Positions 21,508 through 33,332 of a stretch of DNA of 64,000 bases are shown one piece after another. The stretch covers positions 88,368,939 to 88,432,938 of the forward strand of contig NC_089587.1 of the NCBI RefSeq assembly GCF_019320115.1, written 5' to 3'. Source of the DNA: Miscanthus floridulus (taxonomy: Eukaryota > Streptophyta > Magnoliopsida > Poales > Poaceae). The translations under genes were made by a program, and so were the position numbers. Under the pieces are notes generated by a model, which was not told the origin of the DNA, did no database searches, and saw only the letters and a program-made list of their open reading frames with translations. The first letter of the stretch is position 1. Each line of letters begins with the position of its first letter.

Positions 21508-22827
21508 ATGCCACCTCCGGCACCGGGATCCAACGACACCCCCGTTGCCGAGCGCTGGGCCTCACTGCCTGAAGATCTGATCCGCCTCGTCTCGTCGCGC
21601 GTGCTCGCCGGCGACCTGCTGGACTACGTGCGCTTCCGAGCCGTCTGCGGCAGCTGGCGGTCCGCCACCGCCTCCCCTCGCGGTCGCGGCGTCTTCGACC
21701 CGCGCTTCCAGCCGCGCCGCTGGATGATGCTTCCCGAGGGCCACGGCCTTCACCCCGGCCACCCTCACCTGCGCGGGTACATCCGCTTCCTCAACCTCGA
21801 CACGGGGACCTTTGTCCGCGCCCACCTCCCTCTCTTCAGCAACCACTGCGCCGTCGATTCGGTCGACGGCCTCCTCGTCCTGCTACGGGACCAGGATAGC
21901 GCCGTCCGCCTCGTCCACCCTTTCACTGGCGACATCGTGGAGCTCCCACTACTGGCGACCGTCCTCCCGCAGCTAGGCATACTGCTGGATAGCTTACCCG
22001 CGCCACACAGGATCAAAAGGCTCGCGGAGTCAATCTGTTCTTCTGTTTCCTTCAGCGGTGGGACCATCACCGTTAGGCGTTATGCTTGCACTTCATGAGG
22101 TATACCATATAGCCTTTGCTACCACCCTGGACCAGCAATGGACTCTGTCAAGCTGGAGGTACCAACTAGGATCTCCAGCACCTGTGTCATTCCAAGGCAA
22201 GCTGCACTTGGCGGGTTATGTCCTATTCTGCGATGTTATCCAGATTTTCCAGATTGATCCACCTGTGAAGGAGGGGGTGGGCTCAGGTTATGTGCTACAC
22301 CCCCCGAAATTGATTGCCACAGTCCCTGATGGCAACCTCATTATGCCTGTTCATCTGGTAGAATGTGACTCGGAGGTCCTGGTGCTTGGTTACAAAGATA
22401 TGACCTGGTCTCAGATTGCAGTTTTCAAGCTCACCGACCTTGTCATGCAAAGGTGTATCCCAATTACAAGCATTGGAGGCAATACTTTGTTCATTACAGA
22501 AAGGGGCATCAGTGTCGCCCCTAGTGCATTGCCTGCTCCTATGGATAACAATGTTGTCTGTCTTGAACCAGCACAACACAATCTTGTGCAGTACCACCTC
22601 ATTAGTGGCACCTGGTCACCGGCAACTGACGATTGCAGCCTGTTTGGTCCTGCACCAGGTCCTTGTGACCTAATCCACCTTATCTACAGTTGTTGCATTC
22701 ACAATCGATGGTATCCCCAGCCCTCTCTTTTTCCCTACATACCCTAATTTCAGTTTTGTTTGAACTAGCTAATTAGTTTGCACTGTGTGCTTGTAGGAAC
22801 AGAGGGCTAGTCTTCGGAAGAGAATAG
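21508..22827 (+). pseudogene. F-box / DUF295 protein with a 7-bp frameshift
   Basis: The ATG at 21508 (GTTCAGGATGCC) opens a GC-rich exon. The F-box lies at about residues 20-55 (LPEDLIRLVSSRVLAGDLLD, then VRFRAVCGSWRSA) and binds SKP1 in SCF ubiquitin ligases. It is followed by a DUF295 part (AVDSVDGLLVLLRDQDSAVR, HPFTGDIVELP). At 22075-22081 the 7 bases AGGCGTT, repeating the preceding GTT, shift the frame. The first frame ends at 22098, while the second continues without a break from 22082 (MLALHEVYHIAFATT) to a donor at 22710|GT. After an 86-bp intron, exon 2 (22797-22827) adds RGLVFGRE and the stop. Without the insertion the gene would be complete, at about 410 codons. Confidence 0.87.
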
Positions 22828-22902
22828 GCTGGTACGGTCTCGTTTGAAGAGCAAGAGGCTAGTACTATGCTCCTGCACCATCATTCCTTTGATTTCAGTA
22901 CC

Positions 22903-22908
22903 AATAAA
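22903..22908 (+). terminator. Polyadenylation signal of the F-box gene
   Basis: AATAAA lies 76 bp after the F-box stop codon. Confidence 0.45.
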
Positions 22909-24770
22909 TAGTGAACTAGGTTGGGCTCACATTTGCCAATACTTCCTCATCTCTATAGTAAGATGTGCCCCTCTTTGCACCCAGCCAACACTGCAGAAAG
23001 TCTAGGTAGTTAGTTCCATATGTTAGTTCCCGTGCTGCTTACATTCCTCTATTTTATACACTAACCCAACTTTCAATTCGTTATTTTAATGCCAACCCAT
23101 TATATGTTGATTGACGTACTTTTATAAAATGGTGTGTTTTCCCTTCTGTATGCAGTTTTGCTATGTTATTTCAAGTTGGTTTTAGTTGAAAGTTACAGGT
23201 TTTTATACATGTGACATTGTTTTTTATCACACTAAATAGGACCTGTTTTGTAAGTGGTGAATGAGATAATCTGGGTCATCGGGTATGATGTGTGTGCGCT
23301 CGGGGTTCTTACACCTTTTTCTCTTCTTCATATAATGATACACAGCTCTCCTTCATGTTGTATTTGTGAGAAGAAACATGGTGAATGAGATAAAAATGCT
23401 TAAGTTCTAAGTTCAAATTAGAAACCAGTTCTTAAAATTCATGGAGCAAGCTCCTCTTGCAAACAAACATTTACAATGTGCACGTGTTAATATTTGACCT
23501 TACTTCTTTACTGATGAGAATGAAAGCAGATGGTTGTTCCAGCACAATCTATTCCCATTTTTCCCAATGAGTAATGAAATTGGCATGTTGGCACCCTTGT
23601 ATTCCACACTCTTTGTTTTTTTGAAAGATTCCTTGCATTCCACACTCAGGCACAGATCCACTCATACATACCCAGCCTTGAAGCCTGTATCCTGTGTCCG
23701 TTGCTACCCATACTGTGACCCTTCTCCTGAAGTTCTCTTTTTGCACTGTCAAAATCCTACTGCCTAATAACACTAGAACTGTCATTAGTTTGCACATAGC
23801 AACATACATTAGCTTAGGACTTGGAATTTGAAGTTTAATCCAGTACTACTGGACTTCTTTTTCTTTCTTGGTCTATGATACGGGTTTTTTTCCCTTCTTG
23901 TTGTTTTGCTTGTGTTTTTTCCTTTTTGGTTTTCTGTTTGGATCTATTCGTATGCCTTTACTTGTTTTGCTATGAAATTTTTATCCCTGTTGACTTGGAA
24001 GTTTCTGATTATTTAGTGTTGTTACATGTAGATAAACTTTTGTTTTAAGGGCTGACTAGATAATTCAGGATGTCACTCATTCTATGCGATTGGAATAAAG
24101 GACTAAAGCATTAGTGGATCTGCCCATATCTCAAATGTCTCCTTGGAAAAATGCTAGAGGGTATTGATGCTAGTGTCACTCGGGTGGAAATTATTTCAGA
24201 TTTTTGCAATTGGTAGATTCTTTGCGTAGGTAGTCGTGTGTTAATTTCTGACCTGTCTGATTATATATTGGTTGGATTGGTATAATATTCCAGTTAACAC
24301 TTACAATACACAATAATGTCTGTTACGTTGCAGGCAAGGGTAAAGAAGGAAATGTTGTAATTTAGAAGGAATCAACCAGGTTGGAGGATTGTCACAAGAG
24401 TCAAGTAAGTCTGTCTGCCATGATGCGGAATGGAACAAGCCTTGCCAGGTTGTTGAATCCCTCCAAAGCGAGTGAAGGCGTGTGTGGGATTTGAATCAGT
24501 TGTGTGTTAATTTGGGTCTAAATAGATCTATAATGTAATAATATAATATTGCATCCTAGTTAAGAGAAATCCAGTCCAATGTAACAGAGCAACAAAAGGT
24601 GAGCAAGTACTTAGTTGTAATTCGGACGGCGACCCAATTCGATCATATTTCATTCATTTCCGTCGCGTTATATCACAATCCATTTATATTAGCCAGAAGA
24701 GTTGTATATATTATATTATCATGAATGCATGGTTTCCGGCAACACAGGATGTTTTTAATTAGTAAAGGTA
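22909..24770. other. No gene seen; intergenic
   Basis: AT-rich DNA with T-rich tracts. Short frames such as 23534-23767 show no domain, and the region is probably 3' flank of the F-box gene. Nothing else is supported. Confidence 0.5.
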
Positions 24771-25008
24771 GGGGGTGTTTGGTTGCTCCTACTAAATTTT
24801 AGTCGCAGTCCCATCGGATGTTTGGACATATGCATAGAGTATTAAATATAGACTAATTACGAAATTAATTATATAATTTGCGACTAATTTACGAGACGAA
24901 ATTTTTTAGCCTAATTAGACCATGATTTGATAATGTTTTGCTCACCCCATGCGACATTCTCTCGACACATCTCCTGATTTTTAAATTTGAGTAGCCGGAA
25001 ACACCCCC
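24771..25008. mobile_element. MITE, GGGGTGTTTGG-end family (copy 2)
   Basis: The ends are GGGGGTGTTTGGTTGCTC and GAGTAGCCGGAAACACCCCC, inverted. Inside are AGTATTAAATATAGACTAATTA and ACGAGACGAA.TTTTAGCCTAATTAG. GTA occurs on both sides as a possible 3-bp target copy. 238 bp, no ORF. Confidence 0.8.
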
Positions 25009-26201
25009 GTAATTGATGAACTTGAGTTACGTCAGGGTCTGGGAGTCGGCATGTACAGCGCGTCGGATAAGGCTATAAGCCGTCTGCGTCTCGCGAATTT
25101 TGCAAAGAAACCCTCGCACGCAGCTCCCAAGGCGAGGTCGTCGTCTCCTGAGACCCGTCTGAGCCGCGCGCTGTACAGGGTCGTCGTCTCCTAACGACGA
25201 GGCGTGGGGTCAGCTGCGGCGCGCGGGAGAATCCAAGGTACGCGCCAAAATCTTCCCTGCCCCCGCGAGCACACCCAAGCATTGAGCGCGGCGGCGGCGG
25301 TTAACCTGGACGGGGAGGCAGGCGGTGCACAGGGGCCCGTCGCGGAGCTCCAAGGAACTGCCGGATTTCGCCGCGGAGCTGGATTGTGCGTGATTGAGTT
25401 GCTCCTTGCTTTTACATGATGGGACCTGCGGGTTGCGGCGGCGTGTGATTGTGCAGCCCGCACTCGTTCGCCGCCGCCTGGCGATGAGATGACGACGCTG
25501 GAGACGAAGCTCATCCCCTCCCCTGCGAATGGCGTCAATGGCCTGGGTCTGGGCCAGCTGCTCGGCTCTCGTGGGGCTGACTGCTCGTCCATCCAGTCCA
25601 TGGGCTTGTGGCCAACCTTTGCAGGTTCAGGAAATTGCATGTACCGGATCGGAGGTTGCTTGACGAGGTGCATCAATTTTGCTTGCATGCTAGGTGCTCT
25701 AGAAAATTTCCATGAAGTTGCTTGCATGCCTTGTGGTGTGAAATCAATGTAATAGCAACACAATGGTATACAAAATGACATATCATTGCTACATGTACTA
25801 AGCATTAACCACGTGCATACAGTTAAATAGACAACTCTTTTCTTTGGATTGTATGAGTTGTCTATACTGTGGATTCCAATAACTTACAGACAGGTTCGGT
25901 CTATGGGTTGTATGATCGCGAAGGAAATAGTAGCAAACAAAAGTGATCGCGAAGGAAATGGTACTTTGAAAGGCATGTAAGTGTAGATTAAACGTACACG
26001 TCTTTCAAAGTATTATTATCACTTTTGTTTGATAAGCAATTACTATTATGATCATATTTCTTTGATAACCAATTATGTACATCGGATCCGAGCAGTCCAT
26101 CCACATTCGCCCATGCATTCCATCCAACATTCACCCATGCATTCCATCCAATTAAACAATCCATTATTTCATCCAGCCACGAAAACTTTGATCTTGTCTA
26201 A

Positions 26202-26202
<1 letters not shown>
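25009..26202. other. GC-rich exon-like island and flank, gene uncertain
   Basis: 25060-25560 is GC-rich in an AT-rich setting and looks like a first exon or CpG-rich promoter. Frames exist on both strands (minus 25191-25805, 204 codons; plus 25489-25752, 87 codons starting MTTLETKLIPSPANG). Neither has a domain I know, and neither dominates by codon pattern. CCATGCATTCCATCCA is repeated at 26111 and 26136. I do not call a gene. Confidence 0.35.

Positions 26203-26289
<87 letters not shown>
26203..26289. repeat. (AT)n microsatellite
   Basis: An uninterrupted TA dinucleotide run of about 43 units, followed by a short (GT)5. Length is likely variable between genotypes. Confidence 0.97.
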
Positions 26290-26299
<10 letters not shown>

Positions 26300-26474
26300 A
26301 CCTTTCTATGGCTGGACACACAAATTATGTGTCCGGACCCAACAGGCGCACCGAACCCACCGACGCCCGCACCCACCGTAGGTCTTTCCACCCCGGTTTT
26401 TAGATCGGCTCAGATCAGCCGATTATTGTTTATCATCACCTGGGCTCTTTCATCAGCTCCCAATCCAGCCGGAT

Positions 26475-26918
26475 TGTCGATGCGGGACCCATAGGATACC
26501 CCGCAAAGGACAGAGAAGATCTAGTCTAACTAGGATTCTTCCCCTGTAATCTTAGTAGTATAACTATTAAGCAATCACTAGGATTCTTCCCCTGTAATCT
26601 TAGTAGTATAACTATTAAGCAATCCTACTAGGATATCTCATTATAAACCGACTAGGACTCTGGCCTCCTGACTATATAAAGGAGGGCAGGGCTCCTAAGA
26701 CGGGGAGAGTAATTGTACAACGCAACACTTGACAATCAATCTAACGCAAAGGCTAAGGCCGACTGGACGTAAGGTTATTACTCGATCTACGATCGAGGGC
26801 CTGAACCAGGATAAATCGACTGTGTCTTGCGTCAACCATCGAGTTCGGCATACGCCGAAGCCCGAACATACTGCCCCGGGTACCCCCGTGGCAGGCTATC
26901 GGTGGTAAAACATCGACA
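26475..26918 (+). repeat. 5' LTR of the Gypsy element
   Basis: TGTCGATGCGGG to CATCGACA, TG..CA ends. It contains a perfect 48-bp tandem duplication (26529-26576 and 26577-26624), TATATAAA at 26673-26680, and a palindromic TCGATCTACGATCGA segment near 26782. Confidence 0.96.
26673..26680 (+). promoter_or_regulatory. TATA box of the Gypsy 5' LTR
   Basis: TATATAAA lies in a GC-richer context about 200 bp into the LTR, just after the duplicated 48-bp block. The same site lies at 39694-39701 in the 3' LTR. Confidence 0.7.
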
Positions 26919-26920
26919 GC

Positions 26921-26938
26921 TGGCGCGCCAGGTAGGGG
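26921..26938 (+). promoter_or_regulatory. Primer binding site of the Gypsy element
   Basis: TGGCGCGCCAGGTAGGGG starts two bases after the LTR end. This is the PBS form I associate with grass Tat elements. Confidence 0.8.
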
Positions 26939-26967
26939 ATTTCGGCGACTTTGCATCCAAAAACTCG

Positions 26968-28239
26968 ATGGACCTCGACGACATAATCTTCCCGACGGAA
27001 TCAACTTTCATCTTCGGCTCATGGATCTGCGAGGCAGACAACAACGGCAAGCTTCAGGGCCATCTCCTCAAAGATCCAGATCATCATAAAGAATTTCATA
27101 TCTCACCAAATACAATGGATCAGCTCACCAGAAGATTCGCACAGCTCACAGTATCCGATTCAAATCAGACTTCACGGCCACTCGCATCCGATTCGAATTC
27201 AAACATCAAGGCGAAGTTTTATCCGAGTGCTTTCAAGAATCCGAGTTCTTTTTTGGCAAGATTCCAGAGCACATCCCAAAACAACTCGGATCACCCTCAG
27301 AATTCTTCCAAGAAGTCGAGTTCTTTTCCATTTGGACTCGACAACATGGCAAAATCCTATCAAGGACAGTTCGAAAGATCTTTCAATCCAAGATGCGGGA
27401 TACCACTGACAGGAGCTCAGGAGGGCCTCGTGCTAACAATAACATCCCAAGACTGCATCATCCACTGGCTAGGTTCTGTTCCTGAGGACAGCAGTACCCA
27501 ACTAGTCGGCACGACGACGACGACAATTCTACCCTACCAAGAAGGAGACTCGATCTACGACACCGAGGCATCCACTAAAGTTATTAGCAACTCCGACAGC
27601 ATGAAAGCTAACGCCAATAACAGAGCAACTCATGCGCGAGAAGTGCTCATGGTTCGACGACCGCGATCACCATTAAATCCCCCAGAAGCACCCGATGTCA
27701 GATCATCAGATGAATCAGAATCCAACATATCACCGTTCGCCCAAGGCTACGACGGAGAAACAGATAGTCAGAAACAAGCTAGAGAAAGAAAAAACAAGTT
27801 AAAGCAAGGGCGTCAACACCGTGCTAGGCAGCGCAGGGAAGCTTGGATCAGATACGAGTCAGAATTGGCTGAGTACGACAAAAGAAAATCGCAACGAGAA
27901 GTAGAGGGGAGACGCACGGCGAATACACCTTACGATAAGATTCGAGAAGCATTAGAAGAACTCGGAAAAACTTCACACCCCAGTGAGAAGTATGAACAGC
28001 TCCGGGACTTGCTCCGATCGACGACCCCGAAAACACATGAAGAGAGAGCTCGATCAAGACTACCCGCAAGATCAACAACCCACAGGCAAGAAGATAAAAA
28101 TCAAAGAAAATCCGCTTTCGAAAGACTCGGGCTGAGTGGAAGCCATGCCGAAGGAAGTAGGAAGGAACATAATCAGGGCCACCGATTTGAACAAACAAGG
28201 AAGACTAGGAGTAGGGTACCTACCCAGACAATCTCGTAA
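26968..28239 (+). pseudogene. Gypsy gag, N-terminal part, ending in a premature TAA
   Basis: The first ATG after the PBS is at 26968 (MDLDDIIFPTESTFIFG). The frame is open to TAA 28237-28239 and the same frame then continues into the capsid domain. The segment is polar, rich in Ser, Gln and Arg, with a charged RERKNKLKQGRQHRARQRRE stretch at about residues 270-290 and no recognisable fold, as is usual for the long N-terminal region of Tat gag. The TAA most likely replaces a sense codon by a single transition. Confidence 0.75.
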
Positions 28240-29988
28240 GATTATTCCCGTCAGAACGACAGCTGGCCAGAAGAAGGTGCCGAATCCGAATTCAAAGAAA
28301 CCAAGACACACGACAGATTCCCCTGTTTCGCGAACAGGCTCGCATTGATACGATTACCTCACAAATTCAAACCGTCTAACCACTCCAAGTATGATGGCAA
28401 AACTGAACCAAGGCAATGGCTCAGAATATATTCACAATCAATTGAACTAGCCGGAGGAGATGACGATATCAAAACCCTATTCTTTCCTATGGCACTGGAA
28501 GCCATGCCTCTCCAATGGTTCGACAAACTGAACCCAGGATCTATCAGAAATTGGGAGGATTTGCAAAGAGCTTTTTGTGAGAATTTTGCAGGAATCATTA
28601 CACATCCAATCACCCATGCGGAATTAAAAGGACTCAAGCAAAAGGGAGGCGAAAGTCTCAGAAATTACTATCGACGATTCGGCGAACTACGAGCTCAAGT
28701 GCATGACATAACCGAACGAGAAGTAATTGAGGCTTTCTCTCACGGAATCATGGCTAGGTGGCAATTTCAAGACTTCTGCAAAGAAAATCCGAGAAACAAT
28801 GAAGAATTCAGACGAACAGTGGAAAAAATGATTACTGCAGAAGAAAAAACACGAGAAAGGTTCCCGGACAGAAACAACCAGGACAACTCGGACAAGCAAA
28901 ATCATCGAAATAGCAGACATCAAGAAAGAAAACATAGACCAGACAATACTGTGGCAATGGCCGACAAATCAAAGAAGTTTACCAAACCCAGAAGATATGA
29001 TGACATTGAAAACATACGTTGCCCATTGCACCCTAGCGGGAGGCACACCATCGGAAATTGCTATGCTTTCAAAGATCGATACACAAGAAAAGATAGAAAG
29101 GAAGACACCAAAGATGACAATCAGAAAAGAGAAGAAGACGACCACGAGGACAAAGGATTCCAAAAACCTAGGGGAACGGTAGCAGTGATTTTCTCAGGGG
29201 CTCTGGATTGCAGAAGCAAACATCAAGAAAAACTAGCACTGCGGACCATTATGACAGCAGAACCGGCTACACCAAGATACCTCAATTGGTCACAGTATCC
29301 TATCCAATTCACCAGGGAAGACCAATGGACTAGCGTGGGAAACGCAGGCCATTATCCATTGGTTCTGGATCCGACTATAGCTGGCATGACCGTCACCAAG
29401 GTACTAATCGATGGAGGAGCTGGGCTTAACATCATCTTTTCAGAAACTCTAAGAAAAATGGGACTACAACTCGCCGGGATGATTACACCAACAAGCACAC
29501 CTTTTTACGGAATAGTACCCGGCAAAGCAGCCATGCCACTCGGACAAATTACTTTACCTGTTACCTTTGGAACTCCTTCAAACTACCGAACAGAGTTTAT
29601 CAAATTCGAAGTCGCCGACTTCGATTCATCATATCATGCAATCCTGGGACGTCCAGCACTGGCCAAATTCATGGCAATACCACATTATCCGTACTTACTG
29701 CTTAAGATGCCAGGACCCCACGGTATCCTTTCTCTTCGAAGCGATTTAAAACGCGCTTTTGACTGCGACGTTCAGGCAATCCAAATTGCAGCCAAAGCAC
29801 AAGCTGACAATGGGAGAAAAGAAATAGCCACAATCGCGGCAGAAACAAGCCAAGAAGAATTAGAAATACCAGCTAAAAAACCCAGTATCATCGCACCACC
29901 AAAGGAAGCCGATGTCAAGCAAATCGACTTAGGCATGGGCGACACCTCCAAGACAGCAACTATCAGTGCTCACCTCTCGGAAAAATAG
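28240..29988 (+). pseudogene. Gypsy gag capsid and protease, ending in TAG
   Basis: This continues the gag frame. The capsid (retrotrans_gag) domain is clear at about 28375-28870 (ALEAMPLQWFDKLNPGSI, ESLRNYYRRFGELRAQV). A Tat-type His/Cys motif CPLHPSGRHTIGNC follows at about 29020. The aspartic protease active site is DGG (29410-29418, in VLIDGGAGLNIIF) in place of DTG/DSG, with the second half ILGRPALAKF. TAG at 29986-29988 (after HLSEK) stops the frame just before RT; a CAG to TAG change explains it. Confidence 0.88.
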
Positions 29989-32900
29989 GAACTCGCGCTC
30001 ACCAACTTTCTTCGGGACAACAAAGATATCTTCGCTTGGAAGCCAGCCGACATGCCAGGAGTCCCAAGAGAGTTGGCTGAGCACATAATTGATGTTAACA
30101 AAAGCTCCAAACCTGTAAAACAACGGCTACGACGATTCTCACCCGACAAGAAGGCAGCAATTAAAAAGGAAATAACAAAACTGATGGCAGCCGGATTCAT
30201 CAAGGAGATCCTACATCCAGACTGGCTAGCAAACCCGGTCCTTGTACAGAAGAAAAACACGGACGAGTGGCGTATGTGCGTCGATTACACAGATCTCAAC
30301 AAACATTGCCCAAAAGATCTGTTCGGACTACCACGCATTGACCAGATAGTTGACTCGACAGCAGGATCTGCGTTATTATCTTTTCTCGATTGCTATTCAG
30401 GGTATCACCAGATCGCACTAAAAGAAGAAGACCAGAGCAAGACATCTTTCATCACCCCGTTTGGTGCCTACTGCTACAAGACCATGTCGTTTGGACTAAA
30501 AAACGCCGGCGCCACGTACCAAAGAGCTATCCAGACTTGCCTTGGGAATCAAATCGGTAAAAATGTGGAAGCATACGTGGACGATGTGGTGGTGAAAACA
30601 AAAGACCCAGACACCCTAATTGAAGATTTACAGCAAACGTTCGAAAATTTGAAGAAATGGAGATGGAAATTGAATCCAAATAAATGTGTATTTGGAGTTC
30701 CCTCAGGGCAACTACTCGGATTTTTGGTCAGTCAGCGCGGGATTGAAGCCAGCACCAAGCAAATTCGAGCCATAACAGAAATGGGCCCACCTAGAAGTGT
30801 TAAAGATGTGCAGAAACTAACAGGATGCATGGCGGCCCTCAACCGTTTCATATCAAGACTCGGCGAAAAGGGGTTGCCTTTCTTTAAACTACTAAAGAAG
30901 ACAGACAAGTTCGAGTGGACAATAGAAGCCGACGAAGCTTTCAAAAAACTTAAAGAATACCTCACTTCATCGCCTATCCTGACACCTCCAAGGAAAGATG
31001 AAGATATGATGCTATATATCGCGGCAACTCCCACAGTAATCAGCACAGCAATAGTCATAGAAAGAGAAGAACAAGGGCGTGCGTATAAAGTACAATGTCC
31101 AGTATACTACATCAGCGAAGTACTGTCAGAATCCAAAATCCGGTACCTACATGTACAAAAACTACTCTACGCTTTACTCATTACCTCTCGGAAGCTTCGC
31201 CATTATTTCGAAAGCCACAAGATTACTGTAGTGACAGATTTTCCACTCGGAGACATCCTACACAACAAAGACGCCACAGGGCGCATATCCAAGTGGGCAG
31301 TTGAAATTGGAGCTCTGGACATCAATTTCACCCCACGGAAAGCAATCAAATCTCAAGCCCTCGCCGATTTCGTGGCCGAGTGGACAGAGATTCAACAGCC
31401 CTTATCAGATACAATCCTCGACCATTGGAAGATGTACTTTGATGGATCACTCAAACTAGGCGGGGCCGGAGCAGGCGTTCTCCTCATTTCTCCAGAAGGA
31501 AAACAACTTAAGTACGTCCTTCAGATATTATGGCAAGCTACAAATAACGAAGCAGAATATGAAGCCCTCATCCACGGGCTACGAGTCGCGATTACCCTCG
31601 GAATAAAAAGATTACTCGTATACGGCGACTCAGCAGTGGTCATCAACCAAGTCAACAAAGATTGGGACTGCACCAAAGAAAACATGGGTGCTTATTGTGC
31701 CGAAATACGGAAACTTGAAAAACACTTCCAAGGATTAGAAATTTTACACGTTCTACGCGATTCCAACATTGCAGCAGATGTCCTTGCCAAGCTCGGATCA
31801 GACAGAGCAAAGGTTCCACCCGGCGTATTCATAGAAGAGCTATCAGTTCCCTCTATCAAACAACCCGGTGAAACAACACATGAAATTCAGGCTAAAGGCG
31901 TTCAGATCTTGATAATCAACACTTCATGGACTCAAGTTTTCATCGACTATATCAAAGAAAACAAATTACCAGCAGATAAGGCAGAAGCCACCCAAGTCAT
32001 TCGCAGAAGCAAAAACTACGTTCTAGTAGGAGATAAACTTTACAGAAGAGCAGCATCATCAGGAGTACTCCTAAAATGTGTTTCGTTTCAAGAAGGTAAA
32101 GAGATCCTAGACGAAATACACTCAGGTTGCTGTGGAAATCATGCCGCTTCAAGGACACTAGTTGGCAAAGCATTTCGCACCGGATTCTACTGGCTAACCG
32201 CTTTGAAAGACGCAGAAGAGCTTGTCAGAAAATGCAAAGGTTGCCAAATGTTTGCAAGACAAGCCCATGTACCAGCTCACAATCTTATCTGCATCCCACC
32301 CGCTTGGCCTTTTTCCTGCTGGGGGCTAGATCAAGTAGGACCCCTGAAAAAAGCAAAAGGCGGCTTCGAGTACATCTTTGTGGCAATCGACAAGTTTACC
32401 AAGTGGATTGAATACAAACCACTCGCGAAATACAGCGCGACAAAAGCAGTCGAGTTCATCCAAGACATTATGCACCGCTTCGGCATGCCAAATCGAATCA
32501 TCACAGACCTAGGCTCACCCTTCACAGCTACAGAATTCAAAAGCTGGGCTCAAGACTGTGGTTTCAGTATAGACTATGCGTCCGTTGCACATCCAAAAGC
32601 CAACGGACAAGTAGAAAGAGCTAATGGACTCATACTAGCCGGATTAAAACCAAGGTTATACGAAGAACTAGTGGACTATGGGTCCAAATGGATTGAAGAA
32701 CTACCGAAAGTAGTGTAGGGGCTACGAACTCAAATAAGCAGAGCAACAGGCCACTCACCTTTCTTCCTAGTTTACGGGTCAGAGGCCGTACTACCCGCCG
32801 ACTTGATCTGGACATCCCCGAAAATAGAACAATATGATGAAGGAGAAGCAGAACACACAAGAAGATTAGAACTCGACAGCTCAGAAGAAGTTAGAATAAA

Positions 32901-33165
32901 CGCTACCCTCCAATCAGCTAGATACCTACAAGGTTTAAGACGGCACTACAACAAGAATACCCAATCTTGATCACTACAAGTTGGAGACTTAGTGCTAAGA
33001 AGGATACAAAAGACTGATGGACGACATAAGCTACTCAGTCCTTGGGAAGGCCCGTACATTGTCACAAAAGTCACTGGACCCGGCACATACAAGTTAATGA
33101 CCGAAGATGGAAAAGAAGTCAGCAATACATGGCACATCAGCCAGCTAAGAAGATTCCATGCGTAA
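29989..33165 (+). pseudogene. Gypsy RT, two RNase H domains and integrase
   Basis: The frame is the same as gag. RT is complete with YVDD at 30574-30585. A Gypsy RNase H part follows (about 30950-31250), then a second, plant-like RNase H at about 31420-31800 (MYFDGSLKLGGAGAG, NNEAEYEALIHGL, YGDSAVVINQV). Integrase has the HHCC region (CKGCQMF near 32235) and the D,D,E residues (GLDQVGP, IITDLGSPF, GQVERANG). TAG at 32716-32718 (TGG expected) and TGA at 32968-32970 (CGA expected) break the integrase C-terminus. The frame closes naturally at TAA 33163-33165. No frameshift is seen. Confidence 0.92.
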
Positions 33166-33332
33166 AAACAACTCAGGAAAAAACAGACATGCAAGCCACA
33201 AGGGACCTACGTCCACAACCAACGAAAGACAATACTCTTCAAAAACATATGTATTAGTTTATACTCATGATCAATAAAGATGATATTCATCCACAGCATG
33301 TCTTGTCATGACTTCCAACGAGTTGTTTTCAC

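Noticed and set aside
26029..26403. Frames through the (AT)n run, giving long Ile-Tyr repeats
   Set aside because: Translation of a microsatellite, not protein.
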